From the IMG/VR virus record IMGVR_UViG_3300034060_001466, positions 62,001 to 126,000 of that record: a DNA stretch of 64,000 nucleotides; one strand, written 5' to 3'. The notes under the pieces were generated by a model that searched no databases, had not been told where the DNA came from, and saw only the letters and a list, made by a program, of their open reading frames with translations. Positions 48,148 to 56,557 of this stretch are shown here, piece after piece. Numbering within the stretch: the stretch's first letter is position 1; the number at the start of each line of letters is the position of its first letter. This DNA is from a virus. A program made the translations under genes and the position numbers.

Positions 48148-48825
48148 TTGATACCAAAACAAACAGATGAAGATTTCTTAGATTTACATGAAGACGACAA
48201 TAATATCGATCAGGAACTCGAATTAGGTCTTGAAGATGAGTATGACCGTTTAAACAACGGAATATCCGATGATGACTATGACGAAGACGAATTGGAAAGA
48301 CGTCGATCTGCTTACTCAGACCTAAAGAAGACTGATAAAATCTTTAATAATACTTATAATTTAGGATTAGAATTTACTGAAGAAGACGAAGATAATGCTG
48401 GATCTTCAAGAGGAAGTTCTGAAATTAAATTAGATAGCAGCTCAGCCGATTACCACTTAACTGATCCCAGTCGATACGCCGAACATGTGGATCTAGGGAT
48501 CGTCCGTAAAGATATAAATTCATTCATCCAAGGTAATTCAGAGGTTCTAGCGATACTTGGTGATGAACCTGAAAAGAAGAAATTTACTAAACCTGAGATG
48601 AATCTTCTATTTAATTTAATTCTATCAGGTTTAAGTAAAGGAGTAAGCCTAAACGTATTCATTAGTCCAATTCATGTACTTGATTCAATATCTAGTACCG
48701 TTAACATGGAATACAAAAAAATATTTGACATGTTGACTTATGAAAATAAGGAACTTCTTCTTATTGAGCTAAACAGCAAATATGGATTCCTTGATAGTAT
48801 GGGTAAGAACTATAAAATGTTTTAA
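48148..48825 (+). CDS. Hypothetical acidic protein (225 aa)
   Basis: TTG start (IPKQTDEDFLDLHEDD) 16 bases after gene 41; no ATG alternative covers the same conserved-looking frame. The N-terminal 60 residues are very acidic (Asp/Glu/Asn). The C-terminal 110 residues are helical (KPEMNLLFNLILSGLSKGVSLNVFISPIHVLDSISSTVNM). No family recognised. It lies between gp41 and gp47 in the same transcript, so a replication or recombination accessory is likely. The stop is 1 base before the gp47 ATG. Confidence 0.65.
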   Translation: MIPKQTDEDFLDLHEDDNNIDQELELGLEDEYDRLNNGISDDDYDEDELERRRSAYSDLKKTDKIFNNTYNLGLEFTEEDEDNAGSSRGSSEIKLDSSSADYHLTDPSRYAEHVDLGIVRKDINSFIQGNSEVLAILGDEPEKKKFTKPEMNLLFNLILSGLSKGVSLNVFISPIHVLDSISSTVNMEYKKIFDMLTYENKELLLIELNSKYGFLDSMGKNYKMF

Positions 48826-48826
48826 G

Positions 48827-49939
48827 ATGAAATTAAACAATATTAGAAAAATAACACTAGTTGGTGATTTACACCTAGGAATTAAAAACAATTCAGTAGA
48901 GTGGCTCCAAATACAAAAGGACTTTTTACTGGATTTTTTAATTAGTGAAGTTGACAAAGATTTCGATGAAGATCGAGATGTTCTGTTTTTAGAAGGAGAT
49001 ATTTTCCATTCACGCGAATCAATTAATGTTAGAATTCACGATGAGGCTTTAACTATCTTTAAGAAATTGTCTGAGAAGTTTAAGAGAGGTATTTACATTA
49101 TTATTGGAAACCATGATGTCTACTATAAAGACCGAAATGTGGTTCACTCACTAAAGGCGATTTCGCATATTGCAGATAACATTCATGTGTTTGAAAACCC
49201 GGAAATCTTAACGATTAATGGAACTCAAAATTTCCTAATGTTACCTTGGGTAGAAGACACTAATAGAATCAATCAAATAATAACCGATCATCAGGATCTA
49301 TGTGAATACATCGTATGCCATGCCGATATTAAAGGATTACGTTTTAATAAGTGGACTAAAGTTGAGCACGGAGTAGAGGTTGACATGTTAACTTCATACA
49401 AGCGCGTTTACGCAGGTCATATTCATCATAGACAAGAATTTAAAAATGTTCTATACACTGGAACCCCATATCAAATGGATCGAGGCGATAGAGATAATCA
49501 AAAAGGTTTTTATCAATTAGACCTAAGCGGCTCTAATCTAATTGAAACATTCGTTCTTAATACTCAATCTCCTACCTATAAAAAGTTTGATATTTATGAA
49601 TTATTGGAAATGCCAGCAGATCAAGTTATTTCTCATTTTCAAAATTCATTCGTTGATGTGATGATTAGCGTTAATTTCGTAAACAAATTTCCAGTAACAA
49701 GATTTCTTGAATTAATTTCAAAATCAAAACATAGAAAGGTTGAATTTTTTACGTATGTTGACGATATCGCTGACGATAAGACGTCAGTAGACTTTAATCC
49801 AGAAGATCAGTTTAATGTTATTGATATTTTTAAAAGTTTCATTAAATCTAGAGACTACTCACAGACCTTTAAGACGGACTTAGCTCGAAAGTTTATAGAA
49901 GTACATGGACTGGTAAAACAAGAAAGAGGCGATGAATAG
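48827..49939 (+). CDS. 47: Recombination nuclease subunit gp47 (SbcD/Mre11 family)
   Basis: 370 residues from ATG 48827 (MKLNNIRKITLVGDLHLG); an upstream in-frame ATG would overlap the previous gene. All phosphoesterase motifs are present: GDLHLG, LEGDIFHSR, IIGNHDVYY, VCHADIKG, and AGHIHHRQ. It forms the Mre11-Rad50-like complex with gp46, which resects DNA ends for UvsX-mediated recombination and helps degrade host DNA. The 8-base overlap with the SET-like gene, which itself touches gp46, indicates tight co-translation of all three. Confidence 0.93.
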   Translation: MKLNNIRKITLVGDLHLGIKNNSVEWLQIQKDFLLDFLISEVDKDFDEDRDVLFLEGDIFHSRESINVRIHDEALTIFKKLSEKFKRGIYIIIGNHDVYYKDRNVVHSLKAISHIADNIHVFENPEILTINGTQNFLMLPWVEDTNRINQIITDHQDLCEYIVCHADIKGLRFNKWTKVEHGVEVDMLTSYKRVYAGHIHHRQEFKNVLYTGTPYQMDRGDRDNQKGFYQLDLSGSNLIETFVLNTQSPTYKKFDIYELLEMPADQVISHFQNSFVDVMISVNFVNKFPVTRFLELISKSKHRKVEFFTYVDDIADDKTSVDFNPEDQFNVIDIFKSFIKSRDYSQTFKTDLARKFIEVHGLVKQERGDE

Positions 49940-50423
49940 ACCAAATATTTTAGAATCAATATCAATCCAAAAAATAGGATCTGAGTTTTGCGTTTTTACT
50001 AATCGTCAGATTTTTAGAGACTCAGTTATTGAAGTTTGTGCCTGGTTGCCGGTTACACAAAGGACCCAAATTCTTTTAAGTAAAAATGATCAATTCTTAA
50101 CCAATAAACTATTCCCTAACCCTGATGGAATCGAAAAGGAGAGAGAGATTGCGAGCCGACTTGCTGAGCTTGACCTACAGGAAAGGCTTGATCAAGGCTT
50201 AATTTCTCAAGCTCAATTCAAAGCAATTTTATTAGATGTTGTTAATCCAGATAAAATGATGAATATTAATTCGCATGCAATCCTATTAGGATACGGCTCA
50301 GTTTATAGACGCTCAGATTCTCCCAATATAAACTGGTCCTATGACTCTACCTCAAAACTGTATAAATTCTATGCAGTACAAGACATTATGCCCAACCAAG
50401 AACTTACATACTTTTCAAACTAA
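49932..50423 (+). CDS. SET-domain-like protein between gp47 and gp46
   Basis: 163 residues. The N-terminus GSEFCVFTNRQIFRDSVIEVCAW resembles the first SET strand pair (GxGVFAxxxIxxGxxIxE). The C-terminal half has LGYGSVYRRSDSPNINW (120-135), close to the SET motif GxxxxxNHSxxPNxxW, and ends VQDIMPNQELTYFSN, like the conserved ...DIxxGEELxxxY. SET proteins methylate lysines using SAM. The NHS triad reads RRS here, so activity is uncertain. It overlaps gp47 by 8 bases and gp46 by 1, so the product is probably made with the nuclease complex. Confidence 0.75.
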   Translation: MNRPNILESISIQKIGSEFCVFTNRQIFRDSVIEVCAWLPVTQRTQILLSKNDQFLTNKLFPNPDGIEKEREIASRLAELDLQERLDQGLISQAQFKAILLDVVNPDKMMNINSHAILLGYGSVYRRSDSPNINWSYDSTSKLYKFYAVQDIMPNQELTYFSN

Positions 50424-52084
50424 TGAAGATACAAGAATTCTCATTCCGAAACATTTGTTCATACGGAAATAAATTACAGACGTTTAAATTTACTGACGAG
50501 CCTCGACTTGTTCTAGTTCAAGGTAAAAACGGCTCAGGTAAATCTTCAATTTCTGATGCCTTAACTGTTTCTATCTATGGAAAATCGGCAATCCGAAAAA
50601 CCAAGGAGATTCCTAATCGTATTAACAAGAATGCCTATACTCAAATTAAATTCTTAACCGATGGTGGTAAATTAATTGATATTGAACGTGGGCTTGAACC
50701 AAACTTTTCAAAAGTATCAGTAGACGGCGCTGAATATAACTTACCGGATAAACGCAGAGTTGATGAGTTCATAGAAGATGAATTAGCCAGAATCCCATTT
50801 AACGTATTCTCAAATACAATCAGTCTATCAGTAAATGATTTTAAGAGCTTCGTTAAATTAAGTCCAGCAGATAAACGTCAAATTATCGATAAGATCTTTG
50901 GACTAGATATAGTTAATGACATGTCTAAAATCGTGAAAGAAGAATCCAAGAAAATTAAAGGGGATGTTTCTGCCCATGAAACGGCTATTTCAAGTAATCA
51001 GAGACTTCTTGAGTCGTCTCTTCTTCAGCTTGAAAATCTAAAAGTTGAAATTGAAACTTCAAATGAGACTCGAATTTCTGAAATTACTGCTCAAATATCT
51101 CAATTAGAAATAGACAAACAGGCTAAGAGAACTGAAGCAGCTTCTTTTAATACTAAAATAGAGGAAATCCGAACCTCAATCCGAACTAGTCAAGATAGCC
51201 AGTCTTCTACTCGTTTAAATATCTCAGAAATCCAAAAGAAGCTAGATATCTATGCAAAAAATAAATGCCCTCACTGTTTATCTGACTTAACTGACGAATT
51301 ACACAGCCAAATTAAAGATAAGTTACAGGCAAAGAAGATTCAACAAGAGTCCCTAATTCCATCGATTACTGAATCGCTTGCAAGTCAGGCGACAGGTCTT
51401 AAAAAGATTGAGGAGTCTCAAAATACAGCAAAGGCCGATTACTATTCAATCGATGCAAATATTACATCTCTTAAGAGAGAACTCTCTGGATTAAAAACGC
51501 AAACAGTTAAAACAACTGATCATCATTTAGCTGAAGTAATTAAAAACATACAGTCTGAAATTGATGATTCTAGTAAGACCTTAAAAGTTGAGCAAGAAAA
51601 GTTAAAAGTTTCGCAAGAAATGGAAATGATCTTATCGGATAACGGAATGAAACGTATGCTAATGAGTCAAATTATTCCACTATTAAATAAGAAGATCCTA
51701 AAAACCGCTAAAGTATTAGAATTTAAGTTTTCGTTCGAGTTTGACCTAGAGTTCAATCCGATCATTACTCATTTAGGAATGCAAGTTTCACCAGACTCAT
51801 TATCTGCTGGAGAACAAAAGAAAATGAACTTAATCGTTCTGCTTTGTATACTTGAACTTATTAAACTTAAACATAATAAAGTAAACGTGTTATTCTTAGA
51901 CGAAGTATTTTCTTCTCTTGACGTAGACTCTATTTTTAGAGTAGTTGACCTCTTAAAAACTTTCTCAAAGAAGTATAATATGACCGTGTTTGTTATCTCG
52001 CATGATCCATTACCTGAAGAATACTTCGATACTAAGATCCAGGTTGAAAATACTGACCATTTTTCAGATTTAGCTATTGTATAG
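50423..52084 (+). CDS. 46: Recombination endonuclease subunit gp46 (SbcC/Rad50 family)
   Basis: 553 residues. Walker A is GKNGSGKSS (34-42). Two long coiled-coil arms flank a zinc hook (NKCPHCLSDL, about 280-290). The ABC signature is LSAGEQKKMNL (about 460), Walker B is VLFLDEVFSSLD (about 490), and an H-loop SHDP follows. It pairs with gp47. T4 gp46 is 560 residues, so length agrees. The start overlaps the SET-like gene stop by one base (TAATG). Confidence 0.95.
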   Translation: MKIQEFSFRNICSYGNKLQTFKFTDEPRLVLVQGKNGSGKSSISDALTVSIYGKSAIRKTKEIPNRINKNAYTQIKFLTDGGKLIDIERGLEPNFSKVSVDGAEYNLPDKRRVDEFIEDELARIPFNVFSNTISLSVNDFKSFVKLSPADKRQIIDKIFGLDIVNDMSKIVKEESKKIKGDVSAHETAISSNQRLLESSLLQLENLKVEIETSNETRISEITAQISQLEIDKQAKRTEAASFNTKIEEIRTSIRTSQDSQSSTRLNISEIQKKLDIYAKNKCPHCLSDLTDELHSQIKDKLQAKKIQQESLIPSITESLASQATGLKKIEESQNTAKADYYSIDANITSLKRELSGLKTQTVKTTDHHLAEVIKNIQSEIDDSSKTLKVEQEKLKVSQEMEMILSDNGMKRMLMSQIIPLLNKKILKTAKVLEFKFSFEFDLEFNPIITHLGMQVSPDSLSAGEQKKMNLIVLLCILELIKLKHNKVNVLFLDEVFSSLDVDSIFRVVDLLKTFSKKYNMTVFVISHDPLPEEYFDTKIQVENTDHFSDLAIV

Positions 52085-52137
52085 TTAACCTTTTTCCTTT
52101 TTTTGAGTATTATAGTTACTAGTTTAACACAATTAAT

Positions 52138-53028
52138 ATGATTACATTTAAAGGAAAGACTTTCGCTTCATGCTATGAAGACTCCATTAAGTATTTAATG
52201 GCTAACGGTCTTGTGAATAACGCTAGAGGAACTACCAGTAAAGAATTACTAGATGTTGCACTCGAAGTCGAAGATCCAACTCAATGCCTATACCTAAATC
52301 AGGCTAGAAGTTCGCAAATGAAATACATTGCAGCTGAATTCCTATGGTATTACATGGGTCGTAATGATGTAGCGTTTATTTCAAAATGGGCTAAATTCTG
52401 GGAAACAATTCAGAACACAGACGGCACCGCAAACTCTGCTTACGGTAATCTAATCTTTAAAGAGACAAACTCTCATGATTTGACTCAGTATCAATGGGCA
52501 ATTCAAAGCCTAATGAACGATTCGAACACTCGCCAAGCAGTTCTGCACTTCAATAAACCAGTTCACCAGCATTTTTCAAATAAAGATTTTGTTTGTACTA
52601 TGTACGCAAATCTTCATATTCGAAATAATAAACTTTACATGAGTGTTTTCATGAGAAGTAACGATGCAGTATGGGGTACACCAACTGATGTTGCTTTCTT
52701 CTGTTCTCTACAAATGCAAATCCATTCTCATCTTAAGCAATTCTATCCAGAATTGGAATTAGGATCGTATACTCATGTCGCTAATTCATATCATGTTTAC
52801 GATAGACACTACGATCTAGCTGGCTACATGTTACAAAATGAATTTTCACCAGTAACTTTACCAGCTATCGTATCTGATTTAATCGAAATAGACGGAACTC
52901 CTAGTAAAGATTTTGAAATACTATTTGATTCTATTAATAAACATACAGACGATGTCCTAATTTTTCAAAATGGCGAAGACCTTTTGAAATGGATATTTGA
53001 AAAATCTCAAGGAAATGTCAACTACTAA
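52138..53028 (+). CDS. 42: Deoxycytidylate (dCMP) hydroxymethylase, gp42-like
   Basis: 296 residues, thymidylate-synthase fold. The catalytic segment KDFVCTMYANLHIRNNKL (C153), followed by FMRSNDAVWGTPTD, parallels T4 gp42 (DFMCT...IRDKK...MRSNDVVFG...ND). D184 replaces the Asn of thymidylate synthase that recognises dUMP; this Asp is the hallmark of dCMP specificity. SYHVYDRH matches the nucleotide-binding HxY motif. It should make 5-hydroxymethyl-dCMP from dCMP and methylene-THF. The gp56-like dCTPase (41923) fits the same pathway. It overlaps the dCMP deaminase by 14 bases. Confidence 0.85.
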   Translation: MITFKGKTFASCYEDSIKYLMANGLVNNARGTTSKELLDVALEVEDPTQCLYLNQARSSQMKYIAAEFLWYYMGRNDVAFISKWAKFWETIQNTDGTANSAYGNLIFKETNSHDLTQYQWAIQSLMNDSNTRQAVLHFNKPVHQHFSNKDFVCTMYANLHIRNNKLYMSVFMRSNDAVWGTPTDVAFFCSLQMQIHSHLKQFYPELELGSYTHVANSYHVYDRHYDLAGYMLQNEFSPVTLPAIVSDLIEIDGTPSKDFEILFDSINKHTDDVLIFQNGEDLLKWIFEKSQGNVNY

Positions 53029-53491
53029 CTCACTATCCGTACAGAGGCAACATAAGGTTGATGTCGCCTACATCAAAATGGCCCAAGTTTGGGCAGAATT
53101 ATCTCATGCAACTCGTAAAAAAGTTGGAGCATTAATTGTTAAGAATAACACGATTATTGCAGATGGATTCAATGGTACTCCTTCTGGATTTGAAAATGAA
53201 TGCGAAGAGGCCGTAATGAACGAAGACGGTTCATTTAGAGAATACAAAACAAAATGGTACGTTCTACACGCAGAGTCTAATGCTTTAGCTAAAGTTGCTA
53301 AATCTACTCAAAGTTGCGATGGATCGACCTTATACATAACTTACTCCCCATGTACAGATTGCAGTAAATTAATACTTCAAGCTGGAATAAAAAAAGTTGT
53401 TTATCTAGAGGAATATCGAGATATTGCTGGACTTGATTTTTTAAGAAGAGCCGGGGTAGACGTTAAAAAAATCAGCCTAGATTCAATATGA
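53015..53491 (+). CDS. cd: dCMP deaminase
   Basis: 158 residues from ATG 53015. Zinc-dependent cytidine-deaminase motifs are HAESNALAKVAKST (His ligand and catalytic Glu) and YSPCTDCSKLILQAGI (two Cys ligands). NGTPSGFENECEE is typical of ComEB/T4 Cd-type dCMP deaminases. It converts dCMP to dUMP for dTTP synthesis and so competes with gp42 for dCMP. It overlaps gene 42 and the next gene by short stretches, in one operon. Confidence 0.93.
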   Translation: MSTTNSLSVQRQHKVDVAYIKMAQVWAELSHATRKKVGALIVKNNTIIADGFNGTPSGFENECEEAVMNEDGSFREYKTKWYVLHAESNALAKVAKSTQSCDGSTLYITYSPCTDCSKLILQAGIKKVVYLEEYRDIAGLDFLRRAGVDVKKISLDSI

Positions 53492-53889
53492 TTGATACAG
53501 ATGACAGAAGACTTGAAATCGTTTTCGTAAAAGACCAAAAACAATTTATTCAAACCTTTAGTAAGAAGCAGAAATGCGATTATTTACTAAACGTAAATAA
53601 AATAATCAAGGAGAAATTTGAACAGGAAATTCTTGTGCCAAATAAGATCCAATCGTTCCTAATTAATTATGAGATTAAGAAATTAATCGATAAAGCAATT
53701 AACGTTAGAAACCGTAAATACAATAGAATCATTTACGTTAATTCTGGACTTAGTGCAAGTAGCGTAAATAATGCTATAAAATTCCTAAATACTGCGTATC
53801 AGTCAGTAGAGTTTATCCCTCAATTAATAGATGGGGATCTTGAAATTGGAGAATTAACTGGAGTTGAAACAATAAAAAAGGGACTATAA
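53488..53889 (+). CDS. Hypothetical protein (133 aa)
   Basis: Not recognised. Mixed alpha/beta, Lys/Ile-rich (RNRKYNRIIYVNSGLSASSVNNAIKFLNTAYQ), no motifs. It overlaps the dCMP deaminase by 4 bases (ATGA type) and is the last gene of the rightward block. Its stop codon lies in the loop of the terminator that follows. Confidence 0.7.
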   Translation: MIDTDDRRLEIVFVKDQKQFIQTFSKKQKCDYLLNVNKIIKEKFEQEILVPNKIQSFLINYEIKKLIDKAINVRNRKYNRIIYVNSGLSASSVNNAIKFLNTAYQSVEFIPQLIDGDLEIGELTGVETIKKGL

Positions 53890-53899
53890 AGTCCCTTTT
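53876..53899. terminator. Bidirectional terminator between convergent genes
   Basis: AAAAGGGACT-ATAA-AGTCCCTTTT, 10-bp perfect stem with A- and T-runs on both sides. It separates the rightward nucleotide block from the leftward head block. Confidence 0.9.
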
Positions 53900-53923
53900 C
53901 TTTTTTATTAAGTTTCTAAAGAA

Positions 53924-54577
53924 TTACATCATTTCGTCTTCTTCTTCGTTCTCTTCTTCTTCGTTCTCGTCTTCTTCACCTTCTTCAGATTCTTCTTCTA
54001 AACAAAGTTTTTTAACAGCTGCACAAAGTAGATTGCAAACTTCTTCTTTTTCAATTTCCATCTTTTCAGCGATATCTTCGATCATAGCTTCAAGATCTTC
54101 TCCGAAATCAGCCATTAGATTTTCTAATTGCTCTTCGTCTACTTCAATTTCTTCTACTTCTGCTCCTTCTTCTGGAGTCTCTTCCATTTCTGGAGCTTCC
54201 TCTTCAGCTTCTGCGAACATGTTATAGCCTTCATTTTCGTTTACGAATTGTTCGAAACGTTTAATTTTTCCTTCTTCAACAGCGTCAACTGTTGCGATTG
54301 TTGGTTTTGCGTACATAGGGTCAAATGGTTTTTTCTTAGCAGTTCTTGAGATTAAGTCACGAGTTACTGCTTTCCACGTCGTGTCATAATTATGATTGAA
54401 TTTTCCACCTTCAAAATCGGCATTTCTGTCGACTACTCGTTGGTATCCATCAAGTGATTTTCTTTTTGATTTATCAAAGTCTTCCTTCTCTTTGGGACCT
54501 CCGAATGCAGGCTTCTTCAAGTCACTGTATCGATCCATAGAAGGATTATCTCTGCGTTTTACGTTAAACATGTCCAT
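53924..54577 (-). CDS. Acidic head-core-like protein with internal targeting motif
   Basis: 217 residues. The basic N-terminal 105 residues (KRRDNPSMDRYSDLKKPAFGGPKEKEDF) are followed by KIKRFEQFVNENEG (about 107-120), nearly the same as the capsid-targeting-like leaders of other proteins here, and then a Glu-rich C-terminal half ending EEENEEEDEMM. T4 prohead-core protein gp67 also has a cut site followed by a very acidic tail. I infer a prohead core or internal head protein processed after VNE. It is the last gene of the leftward head block, behind the tail tube gene. Confidence 0.65.
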   Translation of the reverse strand: MDMFNVKRRDNPSMDRYSDLKKPAFGGPKEKEDFDKSKRKSLDGYQRVVDRNADFEGGKFNHNYDTTWKAVTRDLISRTAKKKPFDPMYAKPTIATVDAVEEGKIKRFEQFVNENEGYNMFAEAEEEAPEMEETPEEGAEVEEIEVDEEQLENLMADFGEDLEAMIEDIAEKMEIEKEEVCNLLCAAVKKLCLEEESEEGEEDENEEEENEEEDEMM

Positions 54578-54598
54578 AGTCAGTTAGCGATGATTTTT

Positions 54599-55183
54599 TT
54601 ATTGTCCGATTCTAGATTCAGTGTACATATCCGCTGTGAATTGTGCGGTTAGTTTATAAATACCGTCTCCTGCGTAATCTAGTGCAGTTTCAGTTAATTT
54701 ATTTGGTCCAATGAATACTGGTGAGAACATAAAGTCTCTGTAAATTACACCAGCTCTATTAAATTGCGTTACTTGAATGCTGGCATCCGCGTAGTCAACT
54801 TTTAAACCTTGACGACCAGTTAATGGATCGTAAATTAAATCTGCCCATGCTCTTAGTGCATTGTAGATGTACATATCATTATTATTGTTTAAGTTAACCT
54901 CAAAATCAATATTAAACTGATGATACGTCTGAGCTGGTTTAGCTGGAGCATAAGTTCTTTGAGCGAATTTATAGTTCTGCGTAATTACTGCTGAACCTGA
55001 ACCTGCAAGCTCTGGTAAACTAGTTACCTTAAGAACGTGTTCAAGCATTAAGTTGTTACCGAAACCTATTTTACCAGCAACTGCTGGTGGAGGAGTAATA
55101 ATTACCTCAAATTGATTAAGGTACAACGGCTCGTACTTTCCAGGACCGGCTGTTGAGTTTTTAAAATGTGGTAGACCTGCCAT
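54599..55183 (-). CDS. 19: Tail tube protein (gp19-like)
   Basis: 194 residues. N-terminal NQFEVIITPPP, central FEVNLNNNNDMYIYNALRAWADLIYDPLTG, and C-terminal DFMFSPVFIGP...YKLTAQFTADMY resemble T4 gp19-type tube subunits, which stack as hexameric rings inside the sheath. T4 gp19 is 163 residues. An AATAAATAA late box lies 20-30 bases upstream, overlapping the end of the preceding gene. It is separated by 13 kb from the sheath gene, unlike in T4. Confidence 0.85.
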   Translation of the reverse strand: MAGLPHFKNSTAGPGKYEPLYLNQFEVIITPPPAVAGKIGFGNNLMLEHVLKVTSLPELAGSGSAVITQNYKFAQRTYAPAKPAQTYHQFNIDFEVNLNNNNDMYIYNALRAWADLIYDPLTGRQGLKVDYADASIQVTQFNRAGVIYRDFMFSPVFIGPNKLTETALDYAGDGIYKLTAQFTADMYTESRIGQ

Positions 55184-55202
55184 CTTGTCTCTTATTTTTT
55201 AG

Positions 55203-55211
55203 TTATTTATT
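55203..55211 (-). promoter_or_regulatory. T4-type late promoter box upstream of tail tube
   Basis: AATAAATAA on the minus strand, overlapping the stop codon of the 341-residue gene and about 20 bases before the tail tube ATG. Confidence 0.45.
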
Positions 55212-56228
55212 CTTGTCCGAAGCAACTTGTTTATCGGATGATCCTTCTGATTGAGAAGGTTCCCTTGCTTCAATTTCTTTTTGTATTTGCTTTTGTAAAG
55301 CCTTAATTTCAGAAGTAGTTTTACTTCCCAGTGTAATATTTGTTGCTTTAATAACGTCTGCTATATCTAATTCAGGTTTCTCTTTTGAATATACTGAATT
55401 TTGATCAGGCGTAAAGCTTAATTCGATCGATGGTAATATTTGAGCTAACAAATTTCCACCAAACTTAAATTCCTTTTCGTCAAACTCTGGAAATTCCATT
55501 CTAAATGTTCTGCCTAATAGACCTGACATTGAAATTTCTGCATAAATTTTAGTTTTATTATCAATCGTTTCTCCCGATACTACTTTTGATAGATTATTTG
55601 ATACTTGATATAGAAACTTAACCCCTGCAGAGTAAGCTCCTCTTTCTTGCTGACCTTCTAAAAATCTAAGACGATCTCCTTTAACTACTACTGTGTATGC
55701 ATAGTCGCTAACTGCAGCAGTTTCGTCAGGCGTCACATCTGGTACATCAATTTCCTCAGGCTTAGTATCAATAATCGCAGGTAATCCAGGTTCTTCTACC
55801 TTAACCAGGTCACCACCAGGCGAGTATCCTGCTAATTGTTTAGGAGCGTCTGGCCCAGGAGGTAAAGCTTTTTGAGTTTCTTCATCCTCTTCCTCCTCTT
55901 CTCCAGACCCTAACTGTTTGGGTGCATTTGGCCCAGGAGGTAAAGCTTCAGTAGCCTCATTCTTTTTACTAGATTCACTTGCAATTCGTGCATCAATTAT
56001 CTTATTGATTTCAGATATTAGATCATTGAGTAGAGCCCCTGATGTGTACTTAACATACAATGGAGCTGCATAGGCAGACGTATATTGTAAATCAGGATAC
56101 ACGTCAGTCTCGTGAATTTCGATTCCTTGCTTTGTTTGATCCCACTTAGACTGTTGACCTTTCCCTGGATTACTCCAAGTTATGTTAAAGCTAATTAGTG
56201 ATTCTGATATAACTCCTTGTGCGCTCAA
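55203..56228 (-). CDS. Hypothetical head/tail-block protein (341 aa) with acidic linker
   Basis: Not recognised. A beta-type N-terminal part (ISESLISFNITWSNPGKGQQSKW) is followed by a low-complexity acidic/Pro linker (about 90-170) containing the near-identical pair ALPPGPNAPKQL and ALPPGPDAPKQL, then a second beta-rich domain (YAYTVVVKGDRLRFLEGQQERG) and a helical charged end. It lies between a 101-residue gene (3-base gap) and the tail tube. It may be a neck, tail-completion or tube-associated protein; inference from position. Confidence 0.65.
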   Translation of the reverse strand: MSAQGVISESLISFNITWSNPGKGQQSKWDQTKQGIEIHETDVYPDLQYTSAYAAPLYVKYTSGALLNDLISEINKIIDARIASESSKKNEATEALPPGPNAPKQLGSGEEEEEDEETQKALPPGPDAPKQLAGYSPGGDLVKVEEPGLPAIIDTKPEEIDVPDVTPDETAAVSDYAYTVVVKGDRLRFLEGQQERGAYSAGVKFLYQVSNNLSKVVSGETIDNKTKIYAEISMSGLLGRTFRMEFPEFDEKEFKFGGNLLAQILPSIELSFTPDQNSVYSKEKPELDIADVIKATNITLGSKTTSEIKALQKQIQKEIEAREPSQSEGSSDKQVASDKNK

Positions 56229-56231
56229 TTA

Positions 56232-56537
56232 TTATCCTATTTCTTTTTCGCCTTGGAATTCTTTTCCGCGGTTGGATTTTTTCTTAGTTGGATCAACTGG
56301 CTTGTAATTTGCCCAAATCTCATTATAGATTCGGCATGAAGCTCCCATGAAATTGACAATCCCTACGAATTTCTTACGATCTTCGCCCTTCATACGTGAA
56401 ATTTTCTTTCCGATGCTACGTGCATCATCTAAATCCAATTCCTCGTCGTCTGATTTTCCAACTAAATCCTTTATAGAATTCTCTTGAATTACGAACTGTT
56501 TAAATGGAGTTAGTCTGTTTTTATTTTTATCTGACAT
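56232..56537 (-). CDS. Small head-block protein (101 aa) with capsid-targeting-like motif
   Basis: Family unknown. The N-terminus contains TPFKQFVIQENS (residues about 10-21), like the (F/Y)xxF leaders elsewhere with one extra residue before Glu. The rest is charged and helical (DDARSIGKKISRMKGEDRKKF) with a basic C-terminus. It is placed among small genes between capsid and tail tube, where T4 has its prohead-core proteins, so a processed core protein is plausible. Confidence 0.65.
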   Translation of the reverse strand: MSDKNKNRLTPFKQFVIQENSIKDLVGKSDDEELDLDDARSIGKKISRMKGEDRKKFVGIVNFMGASCRIYNEIWANYKPVDPTKKKSNRGKEFQGEKEIG

Positions 56538-56557
56538 GGTCGAGATTGATTTTTTAA

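Noticed and set aside
52138-53028. Ordinary thymidylate synthase
   Set aside because: The dUMP-recognising Asn is Asp (D184), and the Cys context (FVCT, MRSNDAV) follows T4 gp42, so dCMP hydroxymethylase fits better.
54033-54349. Rightward frames over the acidic head-core gene
   Set aside because: Ser/Phe-rich mirror images of the Glu/Asp-coding strand, opposite to a better-supported gene.
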